From: Shinella sp032095155
Lineage (GTDB): Bacteria > Pseudomonadota > Alphaproteobacteria > Rhizobiales > Rhizobiaceae
Length of the DNA stretch: 64,000 bases
Direction of reading: 5' to 3'
Assembly: GCF_049199905.1 (NCBI RefSeq)
Contig: NZ_JBLZPK010000034.1
Coordinates: forward strand, 136,048 to 200,047
Part shown: piece by piece, positions 9,501 to 17,040 of the stretch
Layout of the letters: each line of letters begins with the position of its first letter
Position numbering within the stretch: position 1 is the stretch's first letter
The notes under the pieces: generated by a model
Told to the model about the DNA's origin: nothing
The model's input: the letters and a program-made list of their open reading frames with translations, nothing else
The model's database searches: none
Made by a program: the position numbers and the translations under genes

Positions 9501-11093
9501 TCAATAAACTTTATATTTCAACAGTCCCAGCGACCAGTTCACGCTGCGGTTTTCCGTGTCGCGCGTCCAGGTCTGCTGCAGCGTACCGGCAATGTCGGCG
9601 ATCGTCGTGCGGGCGTCGAGCTCTTTCTGCAGGCCGTAGTCGTTGGGCGCGACCTTCGTGAGATCGACGTCGTCGGCTACCACGATGGCGACCAGAACGT
9701 TTTCGCTTGGCCCATCGGCCTCGAAATCGAAGCCGTAATAGTCGTCCGGGATGGTCAGCGGCGTATGGGGGGTGAGCGCCGTGATCTTCTTGGCGGCCTC
9801 GTTCGGGAATATCTGCGTCGCCTTGCCGTCCTTGTCGACGTCGTAAAGGATAAGATGGCCGCCGGTGGCGCTCGTCACGGTAATGCGGAAGGGATCACCG
9901 ACGTTTAAGTGATCAGAGGACAGCGAGAGCTGGACATCGCCGGCCGGCGGCTTGCCGAGGATATCGCTGACGGCATCCACCGGATTTGCCGCGACATAGG
10001 CCGTCTGCTGGGTGTTCTCGACCTTGACCGGTTCGACCTTGCCGTAATCCGCACTCTGTTGTTGCTGTGAATAGTCCGTCGTCTGCTGCTGTGTGTCGCC
10101 ACCGGTCTGCGTCTGTTGATATTGCTGGGTCTGCTGGCCCGTCGCTTCACCACCTGTCGGGGTCACCGCTGCCGCCCCCAAAAGTGCGTAATTGACCTCG
10201 AGCTGGGGGTCGAGGCCTTGGCACTGGGTCTGGCTCGCGCAATAGGTCTGCGACTGCTTCTTCACATATTCCAGGAGCTCGGCATTGGAGACGATGCCGT
10301 TGCCGTTGCTGTCGGCGGCGGCTGTCTCGTGGCCGTTGACATAGGAGAGCGTGAAGACACCGTGACGCTCCTCCGGCGGCAGGCGCGTGTCGTCCCAGGC
10401 GACCTGATAGGACGAGGCCGCGCTCCAGGCTTCCACGCCGTTCTGCTTGACGATATCAGGCTTGTCGACCACGGCGACATCGATGCGCAGGCCGCGGGTC
10501 TTCACGGCTTCCACCGGCTTGGCAAAGGGCCGCGGCAGGAAGCGCGCGCTTTCCATCACGTCGGAAACCTGGGTCGAGAGCGAGCGCGAAATCGTACCTG
10601 AGTGGCAGGCGTCGATGACGATCGAGACGGCACGGTCCTTCAGTTTTTCCAGCATCGCTTCGATTTCGTCGTCGAGGATGACATTCGTCCAGTCGCCGTC
10701 GCCGGCGGCAATGTCATAGGTCGAGAGCGCCTCGTCGAGGCCGTCCTCCTCATCGCCGCTGACATCCTTCACCTGGAGGCCATGGCCGGAAAAATAGAAA
10801 TAGACGCGGTCGCCCGGCTGCGTGCCCTTGATCAGCCATTCGTCGATGCTGGCGAGAATGGAGGCGCGGCTTGCATCCTTGTCGAGCAGGACACGGATCG
10901 AATCGGCCGAATAGCCCTGCTTCTCTTTCAGGAGCTTCTCGATCAGCGGTACGTCGTTCTTCGGCCCTTCGAGGAACATCTTTTCCGGCAGCGAGGCATA
11001 GGTGCCGATGCCGACGAGAAGCGCGCGGTCGGCGGCCTGCGCCGAAGAGAACAGGCAGAGCGAAAGGAGGAGCACTGCGGCGTAACGGAGCAT
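9501..11093 (-). CDS. Secreted caspase-like peptidase (C14) with EF-hand-like loop, Gln-rich linker and DUF4384-like domain
   Basis: This 530-residue protein has a signal peptide (cleavage near SAQA-AD, residue 20) and a caspase p20-like domain. The domain shows GIGTYASLP, the catalytic histidine in FSGHG (His104) and the catalytic cysteine in DACHSG (Cys163). After the p20 region comes GVFTLSYVNGHE and a textbook EF-hand loop, DSNGNGIVSNAE (261-272). A glycine/glutamine-rich linker follows (about 313-368), then a DUF4384-like beta domain (about 386-475). It should act in the periplasm or outside. Its ATG overlaps the upstream caspase stop as TGATG. Substrate and specificity (Arg/Lys as in metacaspases, or other) are unknown. 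Confidence 0.85.
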   Translation of the reverse strand: MLRYAAVLLLSLCLFSSAQAADRALLVGIGTYASLPEKMFLEGPKNDVPLIEKLLKEKQGYSADSIRVLLDKDASRASILASIDEWLIKGTQPGDRVYFYFSGHGLQVKDVSGDEEDGLDEALSTYDIAAGDGDWTNVILDDEIEAMLEKLKDRAVSIVIDACHSGTISRSLSTQVSDVMESARFLPRPFAKPVEAVKTRGLRIDVAVVDKPDIVKQNGVEAWSAASSYQVAWDDTRLPPEERHGVFTLSYVNGHETAAADSNGNGIVSNAELLEYVKKQSQTYCASQTQCQGLDPQLEVNYALLGAAAVTPTGGEATGQQTQQYQQTQTGGDTQQQTTDYSQQQQSADYGKVEPVKVENTQQTAYVAANPVDAVSDILGKPPAGDVQLSLSSDHLNVGDPFRITVTSATGGHLILYDVDKDGKATQIFPNEAAKKITALTPHTPLTIPDDYYGFDFEADGPSENVLVAIVVADDVDLTKVAPNDYGLQKELDARTTIADIAGTLQQTWTRDTENRSVNWSLGLLKYKVY

Positions 11094-12661
11094 CAGAGCG
11101 TTTCCCGCGTATAGAGAGGTTGGATGGCCACGCTTGCCTCCTTGCCGTCGAGCCGTGTCAAGAGTGCCTGCAACAGGGCCGCGGCGGTGACGTTCTTGTC
11201 GGACAGCGCCGCGCCGATGGCATCGACCGGTTCGGCGGTCCAGATGGTGATCAGGTGATCGGCGCCGAAGGGTTTCACGACCTCGACATCCGTCAGCTTG
11301 AATTCGGAACTGTTGGTGCCGGCCGTCTGCATGTCGAGGAACTGCACTTCACCCGTGTTGGCGAGGTTGAAGACCAGCATGTTCGGATAGCGGCCGGGAG
11401 GCGCATCGAAGCGCAGACGCTGGCCGGCGGCATAGATGTCCTTGACCGGGGTCAGCGAGACCGTGCCGGGGTTCTGGCTCGCCATGGCCTTGAGGAAATC
11501 GAGCAGGATATATTTGTCGACCACCGACTGGATGCGGTCTGCGCCGACATTCTCGCCCGCGACGTCGCCGTTCGGCGTGTAGAAGGTGCCGCTTGCCACG
11601 TCCCAGCGGAAGGGCGTGCCGGTACCGTCTGTGCCCTTCGGCTTTTCTGCGTCGCCATCGATCTGGAGCGCGATGTTGCCCGTCCAGCCCAGATCCTTGA
11701 CGCTCTTGATGGTTTTCGGGGTCGTGCCGGCGTCGCTGGTCGTTGTCGTGGTGTCGGCCGTTGCGGCGGGAATGCCGCGCGTCAGCGTCACAACGACCTC
11801 GCTCTCCGAGCGGGCGACCTGTGGCATGAAGTTCGGCACCTGCAGCGCCTCGGAGCGGTTCTTCACATTGCTGAAGATATAGTCTTCGAGCTCGATGCGC
11901 GTGATGATGCCGTTGCCGTCGCGATCGGCGCTGCCTTCCACGGCGCGGGCAAAGCTCCAGCTCAGCGCGCCGCGCGGCTCGCCGTCGATGATGACCTCCG
12001 GCGTCGGCTGGCTTTCCAGCGAAGCGGCCAGCACCGTCACCTGCTTGAAATTGACCTCCTTGAGGTTCGCGCCCGCGATGGCCTCCTGCGACGGCGGCGC
12101 GAGCTTGACCGTCACGGCGGGTGCCAGACGTGTCTTGCCCTTGATCGAGCGGCTCATGCCGCCGGAAAAGCAGCTGTCGGAGACGAAGAGCACATGCACA
12201 CCCTTGGCTTCGGCCTCCCCGAACCATTCGTTCATCTCGTTATCGACAATGATTTCCTTGAAGGTTTCCTGGAAACGGTTTCGGTCGAAACCCGGCAGCT
12301 GGAGGAATTCGTCGAGCCCGTCGGCTTCGTCGCCCGGAATGAGCTCCGGCATCTGCGCGCCGTGGCCGGCATAGGTGAAGATGATCGTGTCGCCGGCCGC
12401 CGCTTCGGCCACCATGTCCGTCCAGGCCTTGCGGATATCGTCCTTGCGCGCTTCGGCATTGGTGAATTTCTTCACGGTGAAGCCGGCGGCGCTCATCGAT
12501 GCATAGACATCCTCTGCGTCACGCACCGCGCCGTCGAGGCTGACTTCATAGGGATATTCGTCGACGCCGACGACGAGCGCATAGGTCTGCGCCGCGAAGG
12601 CCGGCAGCGGGAAGGCCGCCGTCAGGGAAAGCGCCAGCAGACGGGGCAGCAGCCGTTTCAT
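11093..12661 (-). CDS. Secreted caspase-like peptidase (C14) with EF-hand-like loop
   Basis: The 522-residue product has a signal peptide (cleavage near residue 23, AFA-AQ). Its caspase-like domain carries the dyad histidine in YAGHGAQ (His100) and cysteine in SDSCFSGG (Cys164). After RGALSWSFARAVEG there is an EF-hand-type loop DRDGNGIITRIE (246-257). The C-terminal third (about 400-510, VSLTPVKDIYAAGQRLRF onward) looks like a diverged form of the beta domain found in its neighbours. The start codon overlaps the OmpA gene stop (ATGA), and its own stop overlaps the next caspase start. It is paralogous to, but strongly diverged from, the downstream caspase. Confidence 0.83.
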   Translation of the reverse strand: MKRLLPRLLALSLTAAFPLPAFAAQTYALVVGVDEYPYEVSLDGAVRDAEDVYASMSAAGFTVKKFTNAEARKDDIRKAWTDMVAEAAAGDTIIFTYAGHGAQMPELIPGDEADGLDEFLQLPGFDRNRFQETFKEIIVDNEMNEWFGEAEAKGVHVLFVSDSCFSGGMSRSIKGKTRLAPAVTVKLAPPSQEAIAGANLKEVNFKQVTVLAASLESQPTPEVIIDGEPRGALSWSFARAVEGSADRDGNGIITRIELEDYIFSNVKNRSEALQVPNFMPQVARSESEVVVTLTRGIPAATADTTTTTSDAGTTPKTIKSVKDLGWTGNIALQIDGDAEKPKGTDGTGTPFRWDVASGTFYTPNGDVAGENVGADRIQSVVDKYILLDFLKAMASQNPGTVSLTPVKDIYAAGQRLRFDAPPGRYPNMLVFNLANTGEVQFLDMQTAGTNSSEFKLTDVEVVKPFGADHLITIWTAEPVDAIGAALSDKNVTAAALLQALLTRLDGKEASVAIQPLYTRETL

Positions 12662-13569
12662 TGCACATCCACTTCCACGCGGCGGTTCAACTGGTTCAGC
12701 GTGTCCGTGTCATAGGCGCTGGCATCATCAGGCTTGAAAGGTTCGTCCTCGCCCTTGCCGACGGTGGTGATCGTGCCGGCATAGCCTGCGTCGTAAAGGT
12801 AGGTCTTCAGCGCGTCGGCACGCGCCAGCGAGAGCTTGTAGTTCGCCTCCGCCGAGCCGACCGGATCGGTATGGCCGATCAGCTGGATCGCGCCGGGCTT
12901 GACGGCTTTCAGGCATTCCGCAACGTCCTTTGCGGCCTCTATGCCCTCGGGCGTGAAATCGGCGGTGCCGAAGACATAGCGCACCGGGGTCGATTTCTTC
13001 TTGATCGTCACGCCGCGGAAGGAGACCTTGCAGCCGCCGCGCATGGCAAGCTTCACCGGGCGCGGCGCGGCAAGGCGCATTTCGCCGGCAAGCCGGTCGA
13101 GGCGGCGGATGTAGTCCTCATCCGGCGCCATCCAGTCCGGCGTCAGCGTCGTGTTGGAACCGTCCTCCAGCGCGATTTGGTAGAGCTTGGCCGCTTCCTC
13201 ATAGTCCTTGCGCTCGCGGGCGAGATCGCCCAGCGCATCGAAGACCTGCCAGGGGCCGCCGTATTTCTTCTGAAGCGCTTCCAGATCCGCGCGGTGATCC
13301 GCAAGCTTGCCGCCATTGCCGACCTCGGTTGCGATGCGGTTGAAGCTGGAGAGCGCCGCGACGCGCCCGACAAGGGTGCGCTCGTTGGCGCTGCAATTGG
13401 CGGTGCCTGCGGTTTCGGCAATCGACTGGGCCTTCTGCTCGTCACCGGCATTGAACGCCTCGATGACACCGGTAAAGGCATCGCAGGCTGCTGCGGCCGG
13501 AGCAGCACCAGCCAGTACCAAGAGTGTCGCTGCCAAAGATCGCATCAGCATTGTCGGTCCAGTCCTCAT
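12658..13569 (-). CDS. Exported OmpA-like protein with TPR-like segment
   Basis: This 303-residue protein has a signal peptide (about residues 1-28, APAAAA). A middle helical part includes a TPR-like unit (LGDLARERKDYEEAAKLYQI). The C-terminal OmpA domain contains IQLIGHTDPVGSAEANYKLS and LARADALKTYL, keeping the Asp and Arg normally used to hold peptidoglycan. It probably anchors a complex to the cell wall. Its stop overlaps the caspase start by four bases (ATGA), so the two are translationally coupled. Starts at 13551 and 13545 are also possible and would only shorten the signal peptide. Confidence 0.85.
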   Translation of the reverse strand: MRTGPTMLMRSLAATLLVLAGAAPAAAACDAFTGVIEAFNAGDEQKAQSIAETAGTANCSANERTLVGRVAALSSFNRIATEVGNGGKLADHRADLEALQKKYGGPWQVFDALGDLARERKDYEEAAKLYQIALEDGSNTTLTPDWMAPDEDYIRRLDRLAGEMRLAAPRPVKLAMRGGCKVSFRGVTIKKKSTPVRYVFGTADFTPEGIEAAKDVAECLKAVKPGAIQLIGHTDPVGSAEANYKLSLARADALKTYLYDAGYAGTITTVGKGEDEPFKPDDASAYDTDTLNQLNRRVEVDVQ

Positions 13570-13587
13570 GTCCTCTTGAAACGAACA

Positions 13588-13611
13588 GGCAGGGGCTCGA
13601 AAGCCCCTGCC
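13588..13611 (-). terminator. Strong UUCG hairpin between the cytochrome and OmpA genes
   Basis: The 49-base gap between the cytochrome stop and the OmpA start contains a perfect 10-base-pair stem closed by a UUCG tetraloop when read on the minus strand (GGCAGGGGCT, TTCG, AGCCCCTGCC). No run of Us follows, only TGTTCGTTTC. It could be a partial terminator or attenuator, or a 3'-end stabiliser that sets the ratio of cytochrome to downstream proteins. Confidence 0.55.
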
Positions 13612-13618
13612 CTTGTCG

Positions 13619-16600
13619 TCATTTGATTTCGAACGTCACCATCTGGAGGCCGCTCGCGCCGTTGTCCTGCTCGGCCTGCTTGGCAAGGTTGACGGCGATA
13701 CCTTTGGTCGCTGGCAGCTTTGAGCCAGCCACCAGCTGCCTGGCCTTCTCTACCGTCATCTTCTGGTCGCCAAGCCCGCCAATGCGGCAGAAGGCAATCA
13801 TCGTTTCGCCCGGCGAGGGCGAATCGAAGGTCAGGTTACCAGAACCCGGCTGCGGAATAAGACGGCTTTCGCCTTCATTCAGCGTGGTATTGCCGATCAT
13901 CACATCCGGGATGATTTCGACATTGCCGGTATCCTCGACATACATCACCTGAAGCTCGCAGCTATGGTTGGTGCTGAGCTCGAAGCTGAGGTAATCGCCG
14001 ACCTTCGCCGATGTGCTGGGCACCTTGAGCGCCAGCTTCACCTTTTCAGCCTGTGCCTTGTCTTCCTGCTTGTAGGCGGGAACGACATAGGCCGTGTTGG
14101 TCTGGGTCTGGGTGGCATACTGCTCCGTATTGGCCACCTGCCCTTCGGTCGATTGCGGCTGCTGATAGGCCGTGTTGTCGACCTTCTGTTCCTGCTTCTG
14201 CTCCGGCTGCTGGTACTGGGTGTTGTTTGCCGTGTTCGCGGCGCCCTCTTCCGGATTGACGCCGCGCTTCAGCGGATCGAGCTGCACAAGCGGCTGCAAC
14301 ATGAAGGCATACTGCTCCTCGACCTCATTGCGCGGTATCGTGGCGCCGGCTTCCAGCGTCGCCACCCAGTCGAGGCCGATGCGCAGGGCGTCGACATCGG
14401 TCAGGCGGCGGATGTCGGAGGAGAACTCCTCCGGCGTCATGTCGAATTCGGCCGCCAGCTGCTCGAAGTTCAGCTCGTCCTCGTACTGGTCGGCGAAGTA
14501 GGTGAATATCTCTGCACCGCCCGGCGCCTTGAGGCCCGTCTTGCCGCCGCCGGATGTCGGTTCGGTGATGCCAAGGCGATCGAGCGCGCTGACGAAACGG
14601 TCCGTGTCGCGCTTATAGACCTCGTTCAGCTCCTCCTGCGGCACATAGACCGCGAGCAGCTCGTCCTGCTGGTCCTTGGAGAACAGCGTGGAAGTCTCGA
14701 TATGCTCGCGCAGCTGGTCGCGCTTGGACAGGATGCCGTCAAAATGGCAGTCGAAGCACGAGCGGGCATTGATGATCTCGACGCCCTTGCCGATCGGCCG
14801 CTTGCGGAAGGAGACGATCGTCGTCGGGCCGACATTGAGCTGATCGCCCTTGTTGGTCGACAGATAGTAGCCCTGCATGCCGTTCGGGAGCGAGAAGATC
14901 ATTTCGCCGCCGTCATGTTCGAAGGGCAGCAGCCCGGCTTTCAGCTGCACACCATCCGGGCCGGCCGGGAAGCGCTTCAGCACCTGGCGACCGAGATCGC
15001 CGGCAAAGTCGTAAGACTTCCAGTAATAACCGCCGAATGGCATGTCGTGGCGTTCCAGCATGCGGTTGTGGTCGGACACGCCGGAGGAACCATCGGCAAA
15101 ACCGGCGCGCACGATGCGGCGGCGTTCGATGTTCTGGTTGACGTTGACCCCGAAGCGATGTTCGAGCTCGCTGATATTGGTCGGCAGCTTCATGAGGCGG
15201 TTATAGACCTTCGGCCGGGCGCCGTTGCTCATGAACCAGTCGACACGCATGATGGGCAGCGTCGTCTGCGTCGCCTTGGCAAGGGCGTGCAGCGTCGCGT
15301 TGCTCGCCGGATCGACGCCGTAGAAATACTCGTTGATCAGGAAGTCATAGTCTTCCTGGCTCCATTCGAGGTCGCGCAGATCGACGCGGACGAGCAGGCC
15401 ATCCGAACCCTCGACTTCCTCGGGAAGCACAAGTTCCGGACCGTAGGACAGCGAGTTGATGAGTTTCTTGAAGCCGCCAGCCAGAACCTTCATGCGCTTC
15501 AGGAAGGTTTCGTGCGTCTCACAGCTCATCATGCCGTTATATTGGTCGCGATAGCTGAAATAGCGCATGAAGGGCTGGTCGTGTTCATCGACCTTTGAGA
15601 TGTCCTGCAACGCAAGATCGACGAAATCGAGATATTTCAGCATCGGCCGCGAGCGCTTGACCTGGGTCGCCGACACCGCCGTCGGAATGGCCGACTGGCT
15701 GAGCGAGTTGATCCAGTTGGCAAGGCCCTGCACTTCGGCATCATCGGGACGCTTGCCGAGCGGCATGCGGCCGCTGGTGACGCTGGTATAGAGCAGCGAC
15801 TTGGAGGCATCGCCTGGTGTTACGAAAGCCGGATTGGCGGCAATCGAAGCGAGATCGCCAGACGGGAACGAGCCTTGCGAGCTTTCCCCCGGACCATGGC
15901 AGTTGCGGCAATATTTGCCGATGAAAGCATCGGCCGCAGACGCGAATTCCGCGCTGCCGCCACCGGCGGTGAGTGCGCTTTCGGCGGTTGCCTCGCTGCA
16001 GACGGGCGCGGTGCTGGTTTCGACCGGCGTCACCTTCACCTCGCGGTCGGCGAGGAAGGCGTACATGGCCTGCTTGTCTTCGTCAGACAGCGCCGAAAGG
16101 CCCTGCGCGATGCGGCGCATGACCGGATCGGACAGCGGCGAACCGGAAAGCTTCTTGCCTTCCTCGATCAGGCCCTTGGTGAACACTTCATGCGAGGCAA
16201 GGCCGCCCATGCGGGCCTTGGTGATATCGGGCGCGACGGCACCGGTCAGGCCTTTTTCACCCTCGTAGGCACGGGTGAGATCGAGACCGTAAGTCGTGGT
16301 GCGCGGGGTGTGGCAATCGCCGCAGCCGCCGACGTTCTCGACCAGGTAGCGGCCGCGCTCCATCTGGGTCTCTTCGCGCGGCTGGTAGGCCTGCACGACG
16401 AAGTGGCTGCGCTTCCAGAGCGTGATCGTGGTCTGGCGGCTGAAGGGGAACGCGATCTCGTGTTCCTTAGAAGCCGCATCCGACTGCGGCAGCGTGTCGA
16501 TATAGGCTTTGATGTCGAGCACGTCTTCAGGCTTCATCCCGCCGTAGGACGTGTAGGGCATGACCGGATAGAGATTGTCGCCATCCTTCTTGAGGCCGAC

Positions 16601-16936
16601 CATCACGGCGTTGAGGAAGTCCGCATTGGACCAGCCGCCGATGCCGTTCGGATGGGCGGAAATGTTCGGCGCGAAGAATTTGCCGATCGCCGTCTGCATT
16701 TCCATGCCGCCCGAGAGCAGTTCCGTATTGTCGCCGGAACCGTGGCAGGCGCCGCAGCCGGCCGCACCGAACAGGACCTTGCCGTTATCGACATTCGCCT
16801 TGTAGGTGCCGAAGGCATCCGGTGCGAACTGATCGATGGCAAAGGCGCCGGCGGGACAGAAAACCGCGAGCATCAGACCGAGGGCGGCGGCAAGGCGGCT
16901 GACCGGCCGCAGAAGTGATGTGTTGAACACGCGCAT
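13619..16936 (-). CDS. Exported tetraheme c-type cytochrome with Gln-rich linker and DUF4384-like domain
   Basis: This 1105-residue protein carries a signal peptide (about residues 1-33, CPAGAFA). Four c-heme motifs are visible: CGACH (61-65), CGDCH (205-209), CRNCH (343-347) and CFDCH (727-731). The first three sit in ordinary small cytochrome c modules. Between hemes three and four lies a domain of about 350 residues (RYFSYRDQYN, VRVDLRDLEWS, RVDWFMSNGARP, RAGFADGSSGVSDHNR) resembling, from memory, large cytochromes of Planctomycetes and Bacteroidetes. A Gln/Asn-rich linker (about 900-960) leads to a DUF4384-like domain (about 967-1105). A TTG at 16957 is in frame; the ATG at 16936, with AGGGA upstream, is preferred. 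It is probably periplasmic and takes part in electron transfer. Confidence 0.82.
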   Translation of the reverse strand: MRVFNTSLLRPVSRLAAALGLMLAVFCPAGAFAIDQFAPDAFGTYKANVDNGKVLFGAAGCGACHGSGDNTELLSGGMEMQTAIGKFFAPNISAHPNGIGGWSNADFLNAVMVGLKKDGDNLYPVMPYTSYGGMKPEDVLDIKAYIDTLPQSDAASKEHEIAFPFSRQTTITLWKRSHFVVQAYQPREETQMERGRYLVENVGGCGDCHTPRTTTYGLDLTRAYEGEKGLTGAVAPDITKARMGGLASHEVFTKGLIEEGKKLSGSPLSDPVMRRIAQGLSALSDEDKQAMYAFLADREVKVTPVETSTAPVCSEATAESALTAGGGSAEFASAADAFIGKYCRNCHGPGESSQGSFPSGDLASIAANPAFVTPGDASKSLLYTSVTSGRMPLGKRPDDAEVQGLANWINSLSQSAIPTAVSATQVKRSRPMLKYLDFVDLALQDISKVDEHDQPFMRYFSYRDQYNGMMSCETHETFLKRMKVLAGGFKKLINSLSYGPELVLPEEVEGSDGLLVRVDLRDLEWSQEDYDFLINEYFYGVDPASNATLHALAKATQTTLPIMRVDWFMSNGARPKVYNRLMKLPTNISELEHRFGVNVNQNIERRRIVRAGFADGSSGVSDHNRMLERHDMPFGGYYWKSYDFAGDLGRQVLKRFPAGPDGVQLKAGLLPFEHDGGEMIFSLPNGMQGYYLSTNKGDQLNVGPTTIVSFRKRPIGKGVEIINARSCFDCHFDGILSKRDQLREHIETSTLFSKDQQDELLAVYVPQEELNEVYKRDTDRFVSALDRLGITEPTSGGGKTGLKAPGGAEIFTYFADQYEDELNFEQLAAEFDMTPEEFSSDIRRLTDVDALRIGLDWVATLEAGATIPRNEVEEQYAFMLQPLVQLDPLKRGVNPEEGAANTANNTQYQQPEQKQEQKVDNTAYQQPQSTEGQVANTEQYATQTQTNTAYVVPAYKQEDKAQAEKVKLALKVPSTSAKVGDYLSFELSTNHSCELQVMYVEDTGNVEIIPDVMIGNTTLNEGESRLIPQPGSGNLTFDSPSPGETMIAFCRIGGLGDQKMTVEKARQLVAGSKLPATKGIAVNLAKQAEQDNGASGLQMVTFEIK

Positions 16937-17040
16937 GGCTTGTTCCCTTCGCTCCAAGAGGCCGGCGAGCCGGCTGGAAATTCAAACTGTCTCAACAATT
17001 CCGGATGCAAAACAACTTCGCAGTTTCTTCGGGAACTGTC

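Noticed and set aside
10010..10140. CAG/TTG-rich low-complexity DNA suggesting a microsatellite
   Set aside because: It encodes the Gln-rich linker of the caspase in frame; it is kept as a protein feature.
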